This document shows, piece by piece, positions 19,119 through 28,597 of a stretch of 64,000 nt of DNA. The stretch lies in the NCBI RefSeq assembly GCF_036325985.1, contig NZ_JAUHLI010000009.1, positions 62,001 through 126,000 of the forward strand, given 5' to 3'. Under the pieces are notes generated by a model. That model was not told where the DNA came from and did not search any database. It saw only the letters and a list, made by a program, of their open reading frames with translations. Both the position numbers and the translations under genes were made by a program. The DNA comes from Alkalimonas cellulosilytica. Its GTDB lineage: Bacteria > Pseudomonadota > Gammaproteobacteria > Enterobacterales > Alteromonadaceae. Each line of letters begins with the position of its first letter. Position 1 is the stretch's first letter.

Positions 19119-20711
19119 ATGACGTACCAAAGCACCCTGGACCAATTCGCCACCCTGATCGGCAGCAAAGACAGCAGCTGGCAGGAAATCAGCCCTGAAT
19201 ACGCCGCTCGTATGGCGCTGCAAAACCGTTTTCAGACCGGGCTGGATATTGCCCGTTACACCGCCGGCATTATGCGCCGCGATATGGCCGACTACGATGC
19301 CGACAGCAGCAAGTACACCCAGTCACTGGGCTGCTGGCATGGTTTTATCGGCCAGCAAAAGCTGATTGCCATCAAAAAGCACTTCGGCAGCACCGACAAA
19401 AAGTACCTGTATCTGTCGGGCTGGATGATCGCAGCGCTGCGCTCTGAGTTTGGCCCATTGCCGGATCAGTCGATGCATGAAAAGACCTCGGTGCCCAGCT
19501 TGATCGCAGAGCTGTACACCTTTTTACGCCAGGCCGATGCGCGCGAGCTGGGTGGTTTGTTCCGCCAGCTGGATGCAGCGAAAGAAGCGGGTGATGTGGC
19601 CAAAGCGGCTGAACTGCAGCAGCAGATCGACAACCACCAAACCCATATTGTGCCGATTATTGCCGATATCGATGCCGGTTTTGGCAACGAGGAAGCCACT
19701 TATTTGCTGGCGAAGAAAATGATTGAAGCCGGTGCCTGCTGCATTCAGATTGAAAACCAAGTGTCGGACGAAAAACAATGCGGTCACCAGGATGGTAAGG
19801 TGACGGTACCGCACGCCGACTTCCTGGCCAAAATTCGCGCCGTGCGCTATGCCTTCTTAGAACTGGGTGTACCGGATGGCGTCATTGTGGCCCGCACCGA
19901 CTCGCTGGGTGCAGGCCTGACCAAGCAAATTGCTGTCACCAAAGAGCCGGGCGATCTGGGCGACTTGTACAACAGCTTCCTGGACGGTGACTACGTGCAA
20001 AGCGCTGACGACATTGCCAACGGCGATGTGGTGGTCAAAGCCAACGGCAAGCTGTTAAAGCCAAAGCGTCTGGCCAGCGGTTTGTTCCAGTTCCGCCCTG
20101 GCAGTGGTGAAGATCGGGTGGTACTGGATTGCATTACTTCCTTGCAGCACGGTGCCGACTTGCTGTGGATTGAAACCGAGAAGCCGCATGTAGGCCAGAT
20201 TGCTGCCATGGTCAACCGCATCCGTGAAGCGGTGCCTAATGCCAAGCTGGTGTACAACAACAGCCCATCCTTTAACTGGACGCTGAACTTCCGTCAGCAG
20301 GTATTCGATGGCTGGCAGCAAGAAGGCAAAGATGTATCTGCCTATGATCGTGCCAAGCTGATGAGTGCCGAGTACGACAGCAGCGAGCTGGCAGTGGAAG
20401 CCGACCGTCGCATCCAGACCTTCCAAGCCGATGCTGCACGTGAAGCTGGTATTTTCCACCACCTGATCACTTTGCCAACCTACCACACGGCAGCGCTTTC
20501 GACCGACAACCTGGCGAAAGAATACTTTGGCGAAGCTGGGATGCTGGGTTATGTAGCCGGCGTGCAGCGCAAAGAAATCCGTCAGGGCATTGCCTGTGTC
20601 AAGCACCAGAACATGGCTGGCTCGGATATGGGCGACGATCACAAAGAGTACTTCTCTGGTGATGCAGCGCTAAAAGCCTCTGGTAAAGACAACACCATGA
20701 ACCAGTTCTAG
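19119..20711 (+). CDS. aceA: Isocitrate lyase
   Basis: This 530-residue enzyme cleaves isocitrate into glyoxylate and succinate, the first step of the glyoxylate shunt used for growth on acetate or fatty acids. The catalytic loop is visible as EKQCGHQDGKV with Cys221 and nearby His. The Mg2+-binding region IADIDAGFGNEEATYLL precedes it. Length and the insert between residues 280 and 340 fit the about 530-residue class found in Pseudomonas rather than the about 435-residue E. coli class. It is a single-gene unit with a strong terminator. Malate synthase is not in this window. The preceding response regulator may belong to acetate control. Confidence 0.95.
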   Translation: MTYQSTLDQFATLIGSKDSSWQEISPEYAARMALQNRFQTGLDIARYTAGIMRRDMADYDADSSKYTQSLGCWHGFIGQQKLIAIKKHFGSTDKKYLYLSGWMIAALRSEFGPLPDQSMHEKTSVPSLIAELYTFLRQADARELGGLFRQLDAAKEAGDVAKAAELQQQIDNHQTHIVPIIADIDAGFGNEEATYLLAKKMIEAGACCIQIENQVSDEKQCGHQDGKVTVPHADFLAKIRAVRYAFLELGVPDGVIVARTDSLGAGLTKQIAVTKEPGDLGDLYNSFLDGDYVQSADDIANGDVVVKANGKLLKPKRLASGLFQFRPGSGEDRVVLDCITSLQHGADLLWIETEKPHVGQIAAMVNRIREAVPNAKLVYNNSPSFNWTLNFRQQVFDGWQQEGKDVSAYDRAKLMSAEYDSSELAVEADRRIQTFQADAAREAGIFHHLITLPTYHTAALSTDNLAKEYFGEAGMLGYVAGVQRKEIRQGIACVKHQNMAGSDMGDDHKEYFSGDAALKASGKDNTMNQF

Positions 20712-20731
20712 GCCTTGGTTGGGGCTTGATT

Positions 20732-20757
20732 GGGCAGCTTTCGGGCTGCCCTTTTTT
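20732..20757 (+). terminator. Intrinsic terminator of aceA
   Basis: GGGCAGC (20732-20738) pairs with GCTGCCC (20745-20751), followed by six T. It is 20 bp past the aceA stop codon. Confidence 0.9.
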
Positions 20758-20766
20758 GTTGCGGTC

Positions 20767-22314
20767 TTATTCGCTGGCAGGTGATTCTGGCTTGGTATCC
20801 GGTGGCGCAACCAGGAACGTGGGCTGGCGATAAGCTGCCAGCTTTTGCTCCAGCAGTTGCGCCAGCGCCAATAACTCAGGTTCGCTCCAGGGGCTACCGA
20901 CGATGCTCACTCCCAGCGGGAAAGGGCCACTAAAGCCAGCTGGCAGGTTGATGGAGGGGTAACCCGCCACAGCAGCGGCGGTCGAGGTGCCAAAGTTGAA
21001 TTGATCGCCTTGCTTATGATCGATTGGCCAGGCTGGGCCATAGGACGGCAGAATTATGGCACTGGCGCTTAGCAGATGCTCATCGAGCAGTGCTTCTGCC
21101 AGTTGGCGGCTTTGTGCCAGAGCCTGCTGGTAATAAGGAGCCTGGTCTGTCAGGTTCACTGCCGCAGCCTGCTGCAGGTATTCCTGACCAAAAAACGCCA
21201 GCGCCTCTTCCCCTTTGGCATGGTTAAAATCGACAATGCCCTGCAGGCTGTTCACCGGCGCCGGCACCTTGAAATCGCGCAGCCATTGCTCTAAATCGCG
21301 TTTATATTCATACACCAGCACTTCCAGCTCGCTCTGATACAATTCCGCGGGCACTGGCCAGGTATCGACTTGCTGCACAGCGATACCAGCGGCTAACAGT
21401 TGCTCTACCAACTGATCCAGCATAGTGCCAATGGCGTCGTCGTACTCGTCATAAGCCCGGATCACCACCACCTGCTGTGTTGTCACTGCCTGCTGGCTGG
21501 CCTCGCTCAACGGGGTGGCAAATTGCTGCCTGGCTTCAGCAGTCAGCATCGCATCGAGCAGCAAGGCCGCATCGTAGACTTTCCTGGCCATGGGCCCGGC
21601 AATATCCTGCGCACTGGCAATCGGAATAATGCCATGGCCGGATACGCTGCCTCGGGTGGGCTTGATGCCCACCACACCATTGATGGCGGCAGGGCAGATG
21701 ATAGAGCCATCGGTTTCAGTGCCTACCGCCAGCAAGGCAAAGTCGGCGGCTACCGCCACCCCGGAACCTGAACTGGAACCACAGGGGGTATGACTGAGCA
21801 CATGCGGGTTACGGGTTTGACCGCCCAGCGCCGACCAGCCGCTGGCCGAACCGGTACCGCGAAAATTGGCCCATTCCGATAAATTGGTTTTGGCCAGAAT
21901 TACCGCCCCGGCCGCCCGCAATTGCGCGACCAGCTCGGCATCCTGCGCTGTGACAAAGCCTTTTAGTGCCAGTGCGCCCGCTGTGGTGGGCATGCTATCG
22001 GCGGTGGCAATATTGGCTTTTAACACCACCGGCAGGCCATGCAACGGAGACAACAGCTCCCCCCGTGCTCGCTGTGCGTCGCGTTCGCGCGCAATGGTCA
22101 GCGCATCGGGGTTGATATCGGTGATTGCCGCCAGCTGATGGCCCTGGGTATTATGCAGCGCTATTTGATGCAGGTAATGCAGCACCAATTGTTCACTACT
22201 CAGGCTGCCATCCTGCAAGGCCTGTTGGGCGCTTTTGGCATCCAGCCAGGCAGGGTTGATGGCTGCATGTAAAGGCAGGCCACAGCTTAACATGAGGGCA
22301 AGGAAGGACTTCAT
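20767..22314 (-). CDS. Secreted amidase-signature hydrolase
   Basis: This 515-residue protein has a signal peptide (MKSFLALMLSCGLPLHA) and an amidase-signature domain. The catalytic Lys is in LPVVLKANIATADSMPTTAG, the cis-Ser in the glycine/serine-rich loop TPCGSSSGSGVAVAADFALL, and the nucleophile Ser in GTETDGSIICPAAINGVVG. Amidase-signature enzymes hydrolyse amides. Exported ones of this length are usually annotated as amidase or aryl-amidase of unknown natural substrate. It converges with aceA and has no partner gene nearby. Confidence 0.9.
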   Translation of the reverse strand: MKSFLALMLSCGLPLHAAINPAWLDAKSAQQALQDGSLSSEQLVLHYLHQIALHNTQGHQLAAITDINPDALTIARERDAQRARGELLSPLHGLPVVLKANIATADSMPTTAGALALKGFVTAQDAELVAQLRAAGAVILAKTNLSEWANFRGTGSASGWSALGGQTRNPHVLSHTPCGSSSGSGVAVAADFALLAVGTETDGSIICPAAINGVVGIKPTRGSVSGHGIIPIASAQDIAGPMARKVYDAALLLDAMLTAEARQQFATPLSEASQQAVTTQQVVVIRAYDEYDDAIGTMLDQLVEQLLAAGIAVQQVDTWPVPAELYQSELEVLVYEYKRDLEQWLRDFKVPAPVNSLQGIVDFNHAKGEEALAFFGQEYLQQAAAVNLTDQAPYYQQALAQSRQLAEALLDEHLLSASAIILPSYGPAWPIDHKQGDQFNFGTSTAAAVAGYPSINLPAGFSGPFPLGVSIVGSPWSEPELLALAQLLEQKLAAYRQPTFLVAPPDTKPESPASE

Positions 22315-22508
22315 ACAGCTCTCTTTCGGTGGTTAAAACAGCAGCATAATCCAGCGGCTAACCGGATGCCAGTGATTGCATGGGCTGAATCTTGCTGTTT
22401 ATCGCAGCAGATGTTCAGCGCATTTGCCAGATCGCTGGCATGCTCACAGCAAGTTGCTGAACAAGATGCTACCATAGCAGGGCAGAGCGATGTGAAGAGG
22501 TGGCGGTC

Positions 22509-23153
22509 ATGATACTAAGCGGGTTAGGCTGGGGAGCTTTGTTGGCGGTGCTTTGGCTAAGCTTTCCACGTGAATTCTGGCCAAAACTCAAAGCAGAGCC
22601 AGAGTACCAGCATCTGGTGTTTGGCTCGGCGGCAGTGTTGCTGCTGCTTTGGTTATTGCAGGCCCGAATTTACGATGGGCTGGCGGTGCATTTTCTCGGT
22701 ATTACCCTGGTCACGCTTTGTCATGGCTGGCGCATTGCGGTTTGGATCTGTTTATTGCCGCTGCTGGTGATGCTGGCGCTGGGTCAGGTGTCACCGGTCG
22801 ATGGTGGCCTCTATGCCCTGTGCACTTTTGTGCTGCCAGCATTGTTTAGTGCTGGCATGTTCTGGTTTAGTTACTACTTTTTACCGCGCCATTTGTTTAT
22901 TTACATCTTTGTGGCGGCGTTTTTCGCCAGTGCCCTGACCATGCTGCTGCATATGGGGCTGACCTCTGCCTGGTTTTACCTGGACGGTCGCTACCCCTGG
23001 CACATTATTCAGGATAACTACTTAGTGCTGGCGCTGCTGATCAGCTTTCCCGAAGCGTTGCTCAATGGCATGGCGGTGACCCTGATGGCGCTGTACCGGC
23101 CGCACTGGCTGCGAACTTTTTACGAAAACGAGTATTTATCGTCTGCTGGTTGA
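22509..23153 (+). CDS. Integral membrane protein, COG3235/energy-coupling-factor permease-like
   Basis: The 214-residue protein has about six to seven membrane helices and the pattern of the COG3235 family. That family is distantly related to CbiM-type energy-coupling-factor substrate-binding components (GITLVTLCHGWRIAVWICLL, then ISFPEALLNGMAVTLMALYR). The family function is not established. I use the ATG at 22509 because AGAGG ends 8 nt before it. A GTG three codons earlier overlaps that ribosome site. Its 3' end overlaps the next, convergent gene by 34 bp. Confidence 0.75.
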   Translation: MILSGLGWGALLAVLWLSFPREFWPKLKAEPEYQHLVFGSAAVLLLLWLLQARIYDGLAVHFLGITLVTLCHGWRIAVWICLLPLLVMLALGQVSPVDGGLYALCTFVLPALFSAGMFWFSYYFLPRHLFIYIFVAAFFASALTMLLHMGLTSAWFYLDGRYPWHIIQDNYLVLALLISFPEALLNGMAVTLMALYRPHWLRTFYENEYLSSAG

Positions 23154-23797
23154 TGTTGAAAATCCGGTACCAGGTATCTGAAGGTTTCAGAAAGAGCTGC
23201 TATGGTGAGGACAGTCATGGCGACGGACACGATGGGCAACAGCAAAAAGCCATAGGGTAGGTACTCGATCACCAACATCGGTAGTGCTAAACCTACCGGC
23301 AAAATAGCAACAATCAATACCATCAGTAGGGTGTGGCCAGAGGTGATGTGCCAGGAGTCACGGAAACTGATGGGGTAATCAACGGCAATAGCCGGGAACA
23401 CCAGAGCAAAGCGGCCTAATAGTATTAACAGCGCCACCACAAACAACAGGCCACCCAACATAGGGATCAGCATCAGTATGGCTGCGCAGGCAATAATCAA
23501 AGCGTAACCAATCAGGCGCAGGAGATAAGCAGTTTCACGTTTACCCCAGCTGGGTAAAGCCATCATGGACGCAGTACCCTGACCAAGCAACATGCTCCGG
23601 TGGGTCAGGATGGCGATGATGCTGTACATTAAAAACCAACCGATGTGCAAAGCGATGTCAAACACTGTGCCATATCCCAGTTCCCAGAAGTATTCAATCA
23701 GAATGAGCAGAAGCATGGGAATGGCCAAAGCCCGGATTAATTGATTTTTGTTATGTGCAATTTTACTCAGGGTTGATTGCAGAATAGCAGTAAACAT
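23120..23797 (-). CDS. Membrane protein of unknown function
   Basis: From the ATG at 23797 (AAGGAAGG upstream) the product has 225 residues and about six predicted membrane helices, beginning MFTAILQSTLSKIAHNKNQL. I recognise no family motif and no catalytic residues. The 25 codons in the longer frame upstream are polar and lack a ribosome site. It converges on the COG3235-type gene with a 34-bp overlap of coding ends. Confidence 0.7.
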   Translation of the reverse strand: MFTAILQSTLSKIAHNKNQLIRALAIPMLLLILIEYFWELGYGTVFDIALHIGWFLMYSIIAILTHRSMLLGQGTASMMALPSWGKRETAYLLRLIGYALIIACAAILMLIPMLGGLLFVVALLILLGRFALVFPAIAVDYPISFRDSWHITSGHTLLMVLIVAILPVGLALPMLVIEYLPYGFLLLPIVSVAMTVLTIAALSETFRYLVPDFQHQPADDKYSFS

Positions 23798-23951
23798 AGG
23801 ATCCCTTCCTTGGTGTGAACGATACTTTCTTCGTGGTTGAAAGTGGCTAAATACTGTCATCAAAGCAGTCATTATCTTAAAAAGTAAAAACTAAGCAATG
23901 AAAATATTACTTTTGTGGGGTCTTAGCGGGGGACGTGTGGTCTTGGTTGTG

Positions 23952-26900
23952 TTAACGCAACAGCCGCTGGAACAAACGCTTCAGCGCCATGGGCTTCAGT
24001 GGTTTGAGCAAAAAGTGAAAGCCGGCGTTTAGCGCATGCTCGCGGATTTGCTCGTTGTGATCGGCCGAGTGAATAATGACCGGTAATTGCAGTGAGAAAT
24101 GATTGCTCAGTTGTTCTGCCACCATCACCCCGGTGGCGCCATTGTCCAGATGGTAATCAAACAGCAGCACATCGGGTTTTACACCATCGCGGATAGCCTG
24201 CAGCGCCTGCTCTGGCCGGCTAATCGGATGCACCGTGCAGTCCCAGCTGCGCAGCAATTCGGTTACGGCTTGTAATAATTGCTCATCGTTATCGAGCAGC
24301 AATACGATTTTGCCGGCAAAGTTGGCTTTAATATCAGGGCTGCTGGCCGGTTTGATGGCTGCTACCGGCAACTGGCACAGCGGTAAACGGATACTAAAGC
24401 AGCTGCCTCGCTCAGGGGCGGAGCGCACGGTCAGTGGATGCTGCAACATGCCGGTGATGCGGTGCGCTATCGCCAGCCCAAGACCCAGACCTTTGTGATG
24501 CTGGCTTTCCCCTTGCTGGAATTCTTCAAAGATCCGTTGTTGATCCTCCGGTGCGATGCCGATACCGGTGTCGATCACCCGAATTTCCAGCGTTTTACCA
24601 TAGCGCTTGCAGCCGAGCACGATGCGGCCATGATCGGTGTAACGGATGGCATTGGCCAGCAGGTTTTGTATCACCCGCTTGAGCAATTTACGATCGGTGA
24701 AGACCGCCAGCTTGCTCGGCAGGTAATGAAACTCCAGCCCCTTCTCGGCGGCCAGCACTGCGGCATCGCGGGCACTGTCATCCAGCAACTCACCAAGTGC
24801 AACCGGCTGGTGATGGGCTTTGATCACGCCGGCATCCAGCTTGGTCAGCTCTAAAATGGAGGTGAGCAGCTCCTCGGCCGAGTCCAGCGAGCTGATCAGA
24901 TGTTCGCTCAGTTGTTTTTGTTCCACCGAATCAGCTTTTTCCCGTAGCAGACCGGCAAAGAGAGCGGCCGCATTAAAGGGTTGCATCAAATCATGGCCGG
25001 CGGCGGCAAAAAAGCGGGTTTTGGCCTGGGTGCTGGCTTCAATTTTTTGCTGTGCCTGCTGCAGTTGCTGGTTCAAAGCCTCCAGCTTGCGGGTGCGATC
25101 CGCCACCCGTTGCTCCAGGGTCAGATTGCTCTGCTCCAGCGCCTGCTGCACTTCAATAAAGGAGCTGACATCGGTAAAGGTGGTGACAAAACCGCCGCCT
25201 GGCAGCGGGTTACCCTGCATTTCAAACACCCGGCCATCTTTTTGTGAACGCTGGAACTTATAGCTGCTGCCCTGGCGCAGGTAGCTTAGGCGCTTTTCGA
25301 CCTCGCTATCGACATCAGCACTGTGAATAAGGCCTCGCTCAGCATTAAAGCGAATTAAATCGGCCACCGGCCGGCCCACCTCCACCAGTCCCGGTGGATA
25401 ATCGAACATATTCAGATAGCGCTGGTTCCAGGCAATTAGCCGTAAATCAGCATCCACCACACTGATGCCCTGGCTGATGTTATCAATGGTGGCCTGCAAC
25501 AGTGCCTGATTAAATTGAAACACCTGGCTGGCTTCATCAACAAAGCGAGCCACGGTTTCCAGAGGCAATTGACTGTGCCGGCTGGCGGCATCCATCACCA
25601 GTCGCATTGAAGCGCCGCCGATCACCGCCGATAAGGCCCGCTCGGACGCTTGCACCAGATTGGCCGGTGCCGGGGCATATTGTTCCAGCTGGGTGCTGCG
25701 CACGGTGCGTTGCAGCACCCGTTTGGCTTCGGATTCACCAGCAAAGCGGCGTAGCAGCAGATAACAGTCCTGAACCGACAGACGGGCCTGACGATTGGGG
25801 GCGGGGTTGCTTTGCTGCTTTTGCAAAAAGCGACCACTTTCCAGCCATTCGCCCACCCGGGTCTGGGTCAGCTGGCTGACCAGCAGCACCATCAGCAAGT
25901 TGCAGCTCAGGCTGAGCAACACGCCCATAGTAATTGCATCGACTTGCCAGCCAAACAGCTGGTGTGGTGCCAGCCAGCCAATGCCAAATGGCCCCTCTGT
26001 CAGCCATTGGGTTCCGAGCCAGCCGGCCCGGCTCAGCTCTGGCAACAGCAAGATGTAGGCCCAGACCAAAGCGCCGCTCAGCAAACCAGCCAGCGCGCCT
26101 TGCTGGTTAACCCGGCGTGACAGCAGCCCAAGGATCAAGGCAGGAGCCAGCTGTGCCACCAGCGTGAACGCCATCAATCCAAGTTGAGCCAGGCCGGTGT
26201 CGGTACCAATCCAGCGGTAATAGACAAAACCCAGCATCAGCACCAGCAGCATGGAGCCCCGGCGCAAATTGGCAATCTTCAGTAAACTGGGCGGGCTTAG
26301 CTCGGTCTGGCGGGCGCGAAATAGTAATGGGGTTAGTAGTTCGTTGGTGATCATAATGCCCAAAACCACTGTGGCTACCACCACCATACTGGTAGCGGCA
26401 GAGAAGCCGCCCAAATACGCCAGCAAGGCAATATCGGTGCGATTGGCCGCCAGCGGCAGTTGCAACACCACCAGATCAATATTTACCTCATGCCCAAGCA
26501 GCATCACGCCGGCCAGTGCCAGTGGCAGGGTAAAGATGCTCATCAGCAGCAAATAAAGCGGGAAAATCCAGCGGGCGCTTCGTAGATGCCCCAGGCGCTG
26601 ATTTTCGACAAAAGAAACATGAAACATACGCGGCAAACACAGGGTGGCTGTAAAACCCAGCAGCACATGCACCCAGTAGCTGTGGGTCGGCAGCGCCTGA
26701 CGCTGCAGCTCGATAAGGCCAGAGTGCTCGCGGGCTGCTGCAAAAATGGACTGAATGCCATCGTAAATACCAAAGCAGACAAAGGCGCCGATAGCCAGTA
26801 AGGCCAAAAGCTTGACCAGCGACTCAAAGGCGATGGCGGTCATCAGGCCGGGGTTAGGCTGGTGCGCCTTGGCGCTTTTGCTGACAAACAGCAGTGCAAA

Positions 26901-27434
26901 CACCGCCATCCACAAGCTGACATAGAGGCCGGTATCACGAAACCAGTCGCTGGCTTGTTCCGAGGCCACCAGCACATTGATGCTGGTGGATACTGCATGC
27001 AGCTGCAGCGCGATGTAGGGGATCACCGCCATAAATAAAATCAGGGTGATACTAACGGCGAGTAAACGGGAATGACCAAAGCGGGTAGCTATAAAGTCGG
27101 CAATGGACGTAATGCGGTAACGGCGGCAGGCAATGGCAATGCGCGCCATCAACTGAAAGCCAAACCAGAACAAAATAAAGGAGCCGATGTAAGTGGGGGG
27201 GATCCACCAGCCATTCACGGCCGCCTGGGCCGTGACGCCATAGAAAGCCCAGGAGGTGCAGTAAATCGATAAGGCAAAGCTGAACACCCAGGGTGCCAGC
27301 GGGTGCTTGCCATCAATGCGCCGGCCAAAGTAGCCGACGCTGAACAACACCACCAGATAGAGCACCGAAATTGCGGCGATGGTACCAAGACCAATATGGC
27401 CTTGCTCCGCAATCAATTCGGCAGGTTCTTTCAT
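23952..27434 (-). CDS. SSS-type hybrid sensor histidine kinase, CrbS-like
   Basis: This 1160-residue protein has a sodium:solute symporter domain (residues about 10-520, about 13 helices). A linker resembling the STAC domain follows (about 550-640), then a PAS domain (about 650-770) and a coiled coil. The HisKA domain holds phospho-His814 in AAAGHDLMQPFNAA. The ATPase domain has N-box NLLANAIRYT and G-boxes DTGIGIAP and GLGLGLAI. A C-terminal receiver has Asp1093 in LLFDYHLD. The layout matches CrbS/MxtR kinases that sense or transport short-chain carboxylates and signal to CrbR-type regulators. It is transcribed after 3-hydroxybutyrate dehydrogenase with a 51-bp gap. The likely partner regulator is at 18136-18786. 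Confidence 0.92.
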   Translation of the reverse strand: MKEPAELIAEQGHIGLGTIAAISVLYLVVLFSVGYFGRRIDGKHPLAPWVFSFALSIYCTSWAFYGVTAQAAVNGWWIPPTYIGSFILFWFGFQLMARIAIACRRYRITSIADFIATRFGHSRLLAVSITLILFMAVIPYIALQLHAVSTSINVLVASEQASDWFRDTGLYVSLWMAVFALLFVSKSAKAHQPNPGLMTAIAFESLVKLLALLAIGAFVCFGIYDGIQSIFAAAREHSGLIELQRQALPTHSYWVHVLLGFTATLCLPRMFHVSFVENQRLGHLRSARWIFPLYLLLMSIFTLPLALAGVMLLGHEVNIDLVVLQLPLAANRTDIALLAYLGGFSAATSMVVVATVVLGIMITNELLTPLLFRARQTELSPPSLLKIANLRRGSMLLVLMLGFVYYRWIGTDTGLAQLGLMAFTLVAQLAPALILGLLSRRVNQQGALAGLLSGALVWAYILLLPELSRAGWLGTQWLTEGPFGIGWLAPHQLFGWQVDAITMGVLLSLSCNLLMVLLVSQLTQTRVGEWLESGRFLQKQQSNPAPNRQARLSVQDCYLLLRRFAGESEAKRVLQRTVRSTQLEQYAPAPANLVQASERALSAVIGGASMRLVMDAASRHSQLPLETVARFVDEASQVFQFNQALLQATIDNISQGISVVDADLRLIAWNQRYLNMFDYPPGLVEVGRPVADLIRFNAERGLIHSADVDSEVEKRLSYLRQGSSYKFQRSQKDGRVFEMQGNPLPGGGFVTTFTDVSSFIEVQQALEQSNLTLEQRVADRTRKLEALNQQLQQAQQKIEASTQAKTRFFAAAGHDLMQPFNAAALFAGLLREKADSVEQKQLSEHLISSLDSAEELLTSILELTKLDAGVIKAHHQPVALGELLDDSARDAAVLAAEKGLEFHYLPSKLAVFTDRKLLKRVIQNLLANAIRYTDHGRIVLGCKRYGKTLEIRVIDTGIGIAPEDQQRIFEEFQQGESQHHKGLGLGLAIAHRITGMLQHPLTVRSAPERGSCFSIRLPLCQLPVAAIKPASSPDIKANFAGKIVLLLDNDEQLLQAVTELLRSWDCTVHPISRPEQALQAIRDGVKPDVLLFDYHLDNGATGVMVAEQLSNHFSLQLPVIIHSADHNEQIREHALNAGFHFLLKPLKPMALKRLFQRLLR

Positions 27435-27485
27435 GCAGGCTCCATCGGCGACGCAGTGAGATGCAAGTTTCTGATGCTATTGAGC

Positions 27486-28235
27486 TTACCTTGCGGTCCA
27501 GCCACCGTCCAGTACCAGGGTTTGGGCGGTGATATGGCGGGCTGCATCCGAGCACAGAAAGGCCGCGCTGGCGGCGATTTCCTCCACATCAATAAAAGCC
27601 TTTTGTGGCATTGGCGCCAGCATAATGGTATCGATCACCTGTTGTTCGCTGATGCCATGCTCTTTGGCCTGGGCGGCAATTTGCTGCTCCACCAAAGGGG
27701 TTTTGACATAAGCCGGGCAAATGGTGTTGATGGTAATGTTGTGGCTGGCGTTTTCCAGTGCCACCACCTTGCTAAAGCCAATCAAACCATGCTTAGCAGC
27801 GACATAAGCCGACTTGAAAGGTGAGGCGACTAACGCATGAATGGAGCCGATATTGATAATGCGGCCAAAATTACGCTGCTGCATGCCGGGTAGCATGGCT
27901 TTGCTCAGCATCGCCGGACCGGTCAGCATCACTTCCAATAGCAGACGCCATTTGTCGGCCGGGAAATCCTCTAAGCGGGCCACATGCTGAATGCCGGCAT
28001 TATTCACCAGCACATCAGCGGGAAAGTCGGCGGCGCAGCGGGCAATGGCATCGGCATCGGTGACATCCAGCACAAAACCTTCGGCAGCCAGGCCTTGCTG
28101 GCGTAGCTGCGCTACGCATTGCTCAATGCGTTCTGGTAACAAATCGGCCAGGACGACTTGATGGGACTGACGGGCAAAATGCTCGGCAACGGCAAAACCA
28201 ATCCCACCGGTGGCTCCGGTAATCACAACGCGCAT
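27486..28235 (-). CDS. 3-hydroxybutyrate dehydrogenase (SDR family)
   Basis: This 249-residue short-chain dehydrogenase has the NAD-binding TGATGGIGFAVAEHF, NNAG at about residue 85, the active-site Ser (INIGSIHALVASPFKSAY) and YVAAK. Residues of the substrate pocket typical of D-3-hydroxybutyrate dehydrogenases are visible around QHVARLEDFP and KTPLVEQQI. It oxidises 3-hydroxybutyrate to acetoacetate with NAD+, feeding ketone bodies or polyhydroxybutyrate breakdown products into acetyl-CoA. It is first in an operon with the CrbS-like kinase. That links sensing of short-chain acids with their use. Confidence 0.88.
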   Translation of the reverse strand: MRVVITGATGGIGFAVAEHFARQSHQVVLADLLPERIEQCVAQLRQQGLAAEGFVLDVTDADAIARCAADFPADVLVNNAGIQHVARLEDFPADKWRLLLEVMLTGPAMLSKAMLPGMQQRNFGRIINIGSIHALVASPFKSAYVAAKHGLIGFSKVVALENASHNITINTICPAYVKTPLVEQQIAAQAKEHGISEQQVIDTIMLAPMPQKAFIDVEEIAASAAFLCSDAARHITAQTLVLDGGWTAR

Positions 28236-28597
28236 AGCGGCGGCTCCTCTGATCGTTTCTCACCACCCATGCTAGGCAGAATAGTCCGGTTCGACAACGG
28301 TACTTTAGTGCTAGTTGAGAGCTAGTTGAATGTATCATTCAGGGCCTGGCGGCCGTCTGGAGCTCTGTTTTGGCCGAATTCAGCTGGTTGGCTTTTCTGG
28401 CTTAGGTAATTTATGGTACAGTCTGTCGGTTTATCACGATTAAAGTGTCGTTTCTGCTTGCTTCTTGCTGATTTTAATACTGAATTTGCGCTGTTTTACC
28501 TGTTTTTAGCGATAAGGTGTTAAAAGTACCGCTTTTACTTGTTCAGGCTTTCGCAAGGCTGCATCCGGGCGACCAATAAAGAAAAGAAGAGGCTTTT
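28236..28597. other. Divergent intergenic region, hbdH and abgT promoters
   Basis: This 362-bp gap separates the minus-strand dehydrogenase from the plus-strand AbgT gene and must hold both promoters. A weak plus-strand pair TTGGCT/TATGGT with an 18-bp spacer is visible around 28390-28420, but is not convincing. AAAGAAAAGAAGAGG before 28598 gives a purine-rich ribosome site. No gene or RNA seen. Confidence 0.4.
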
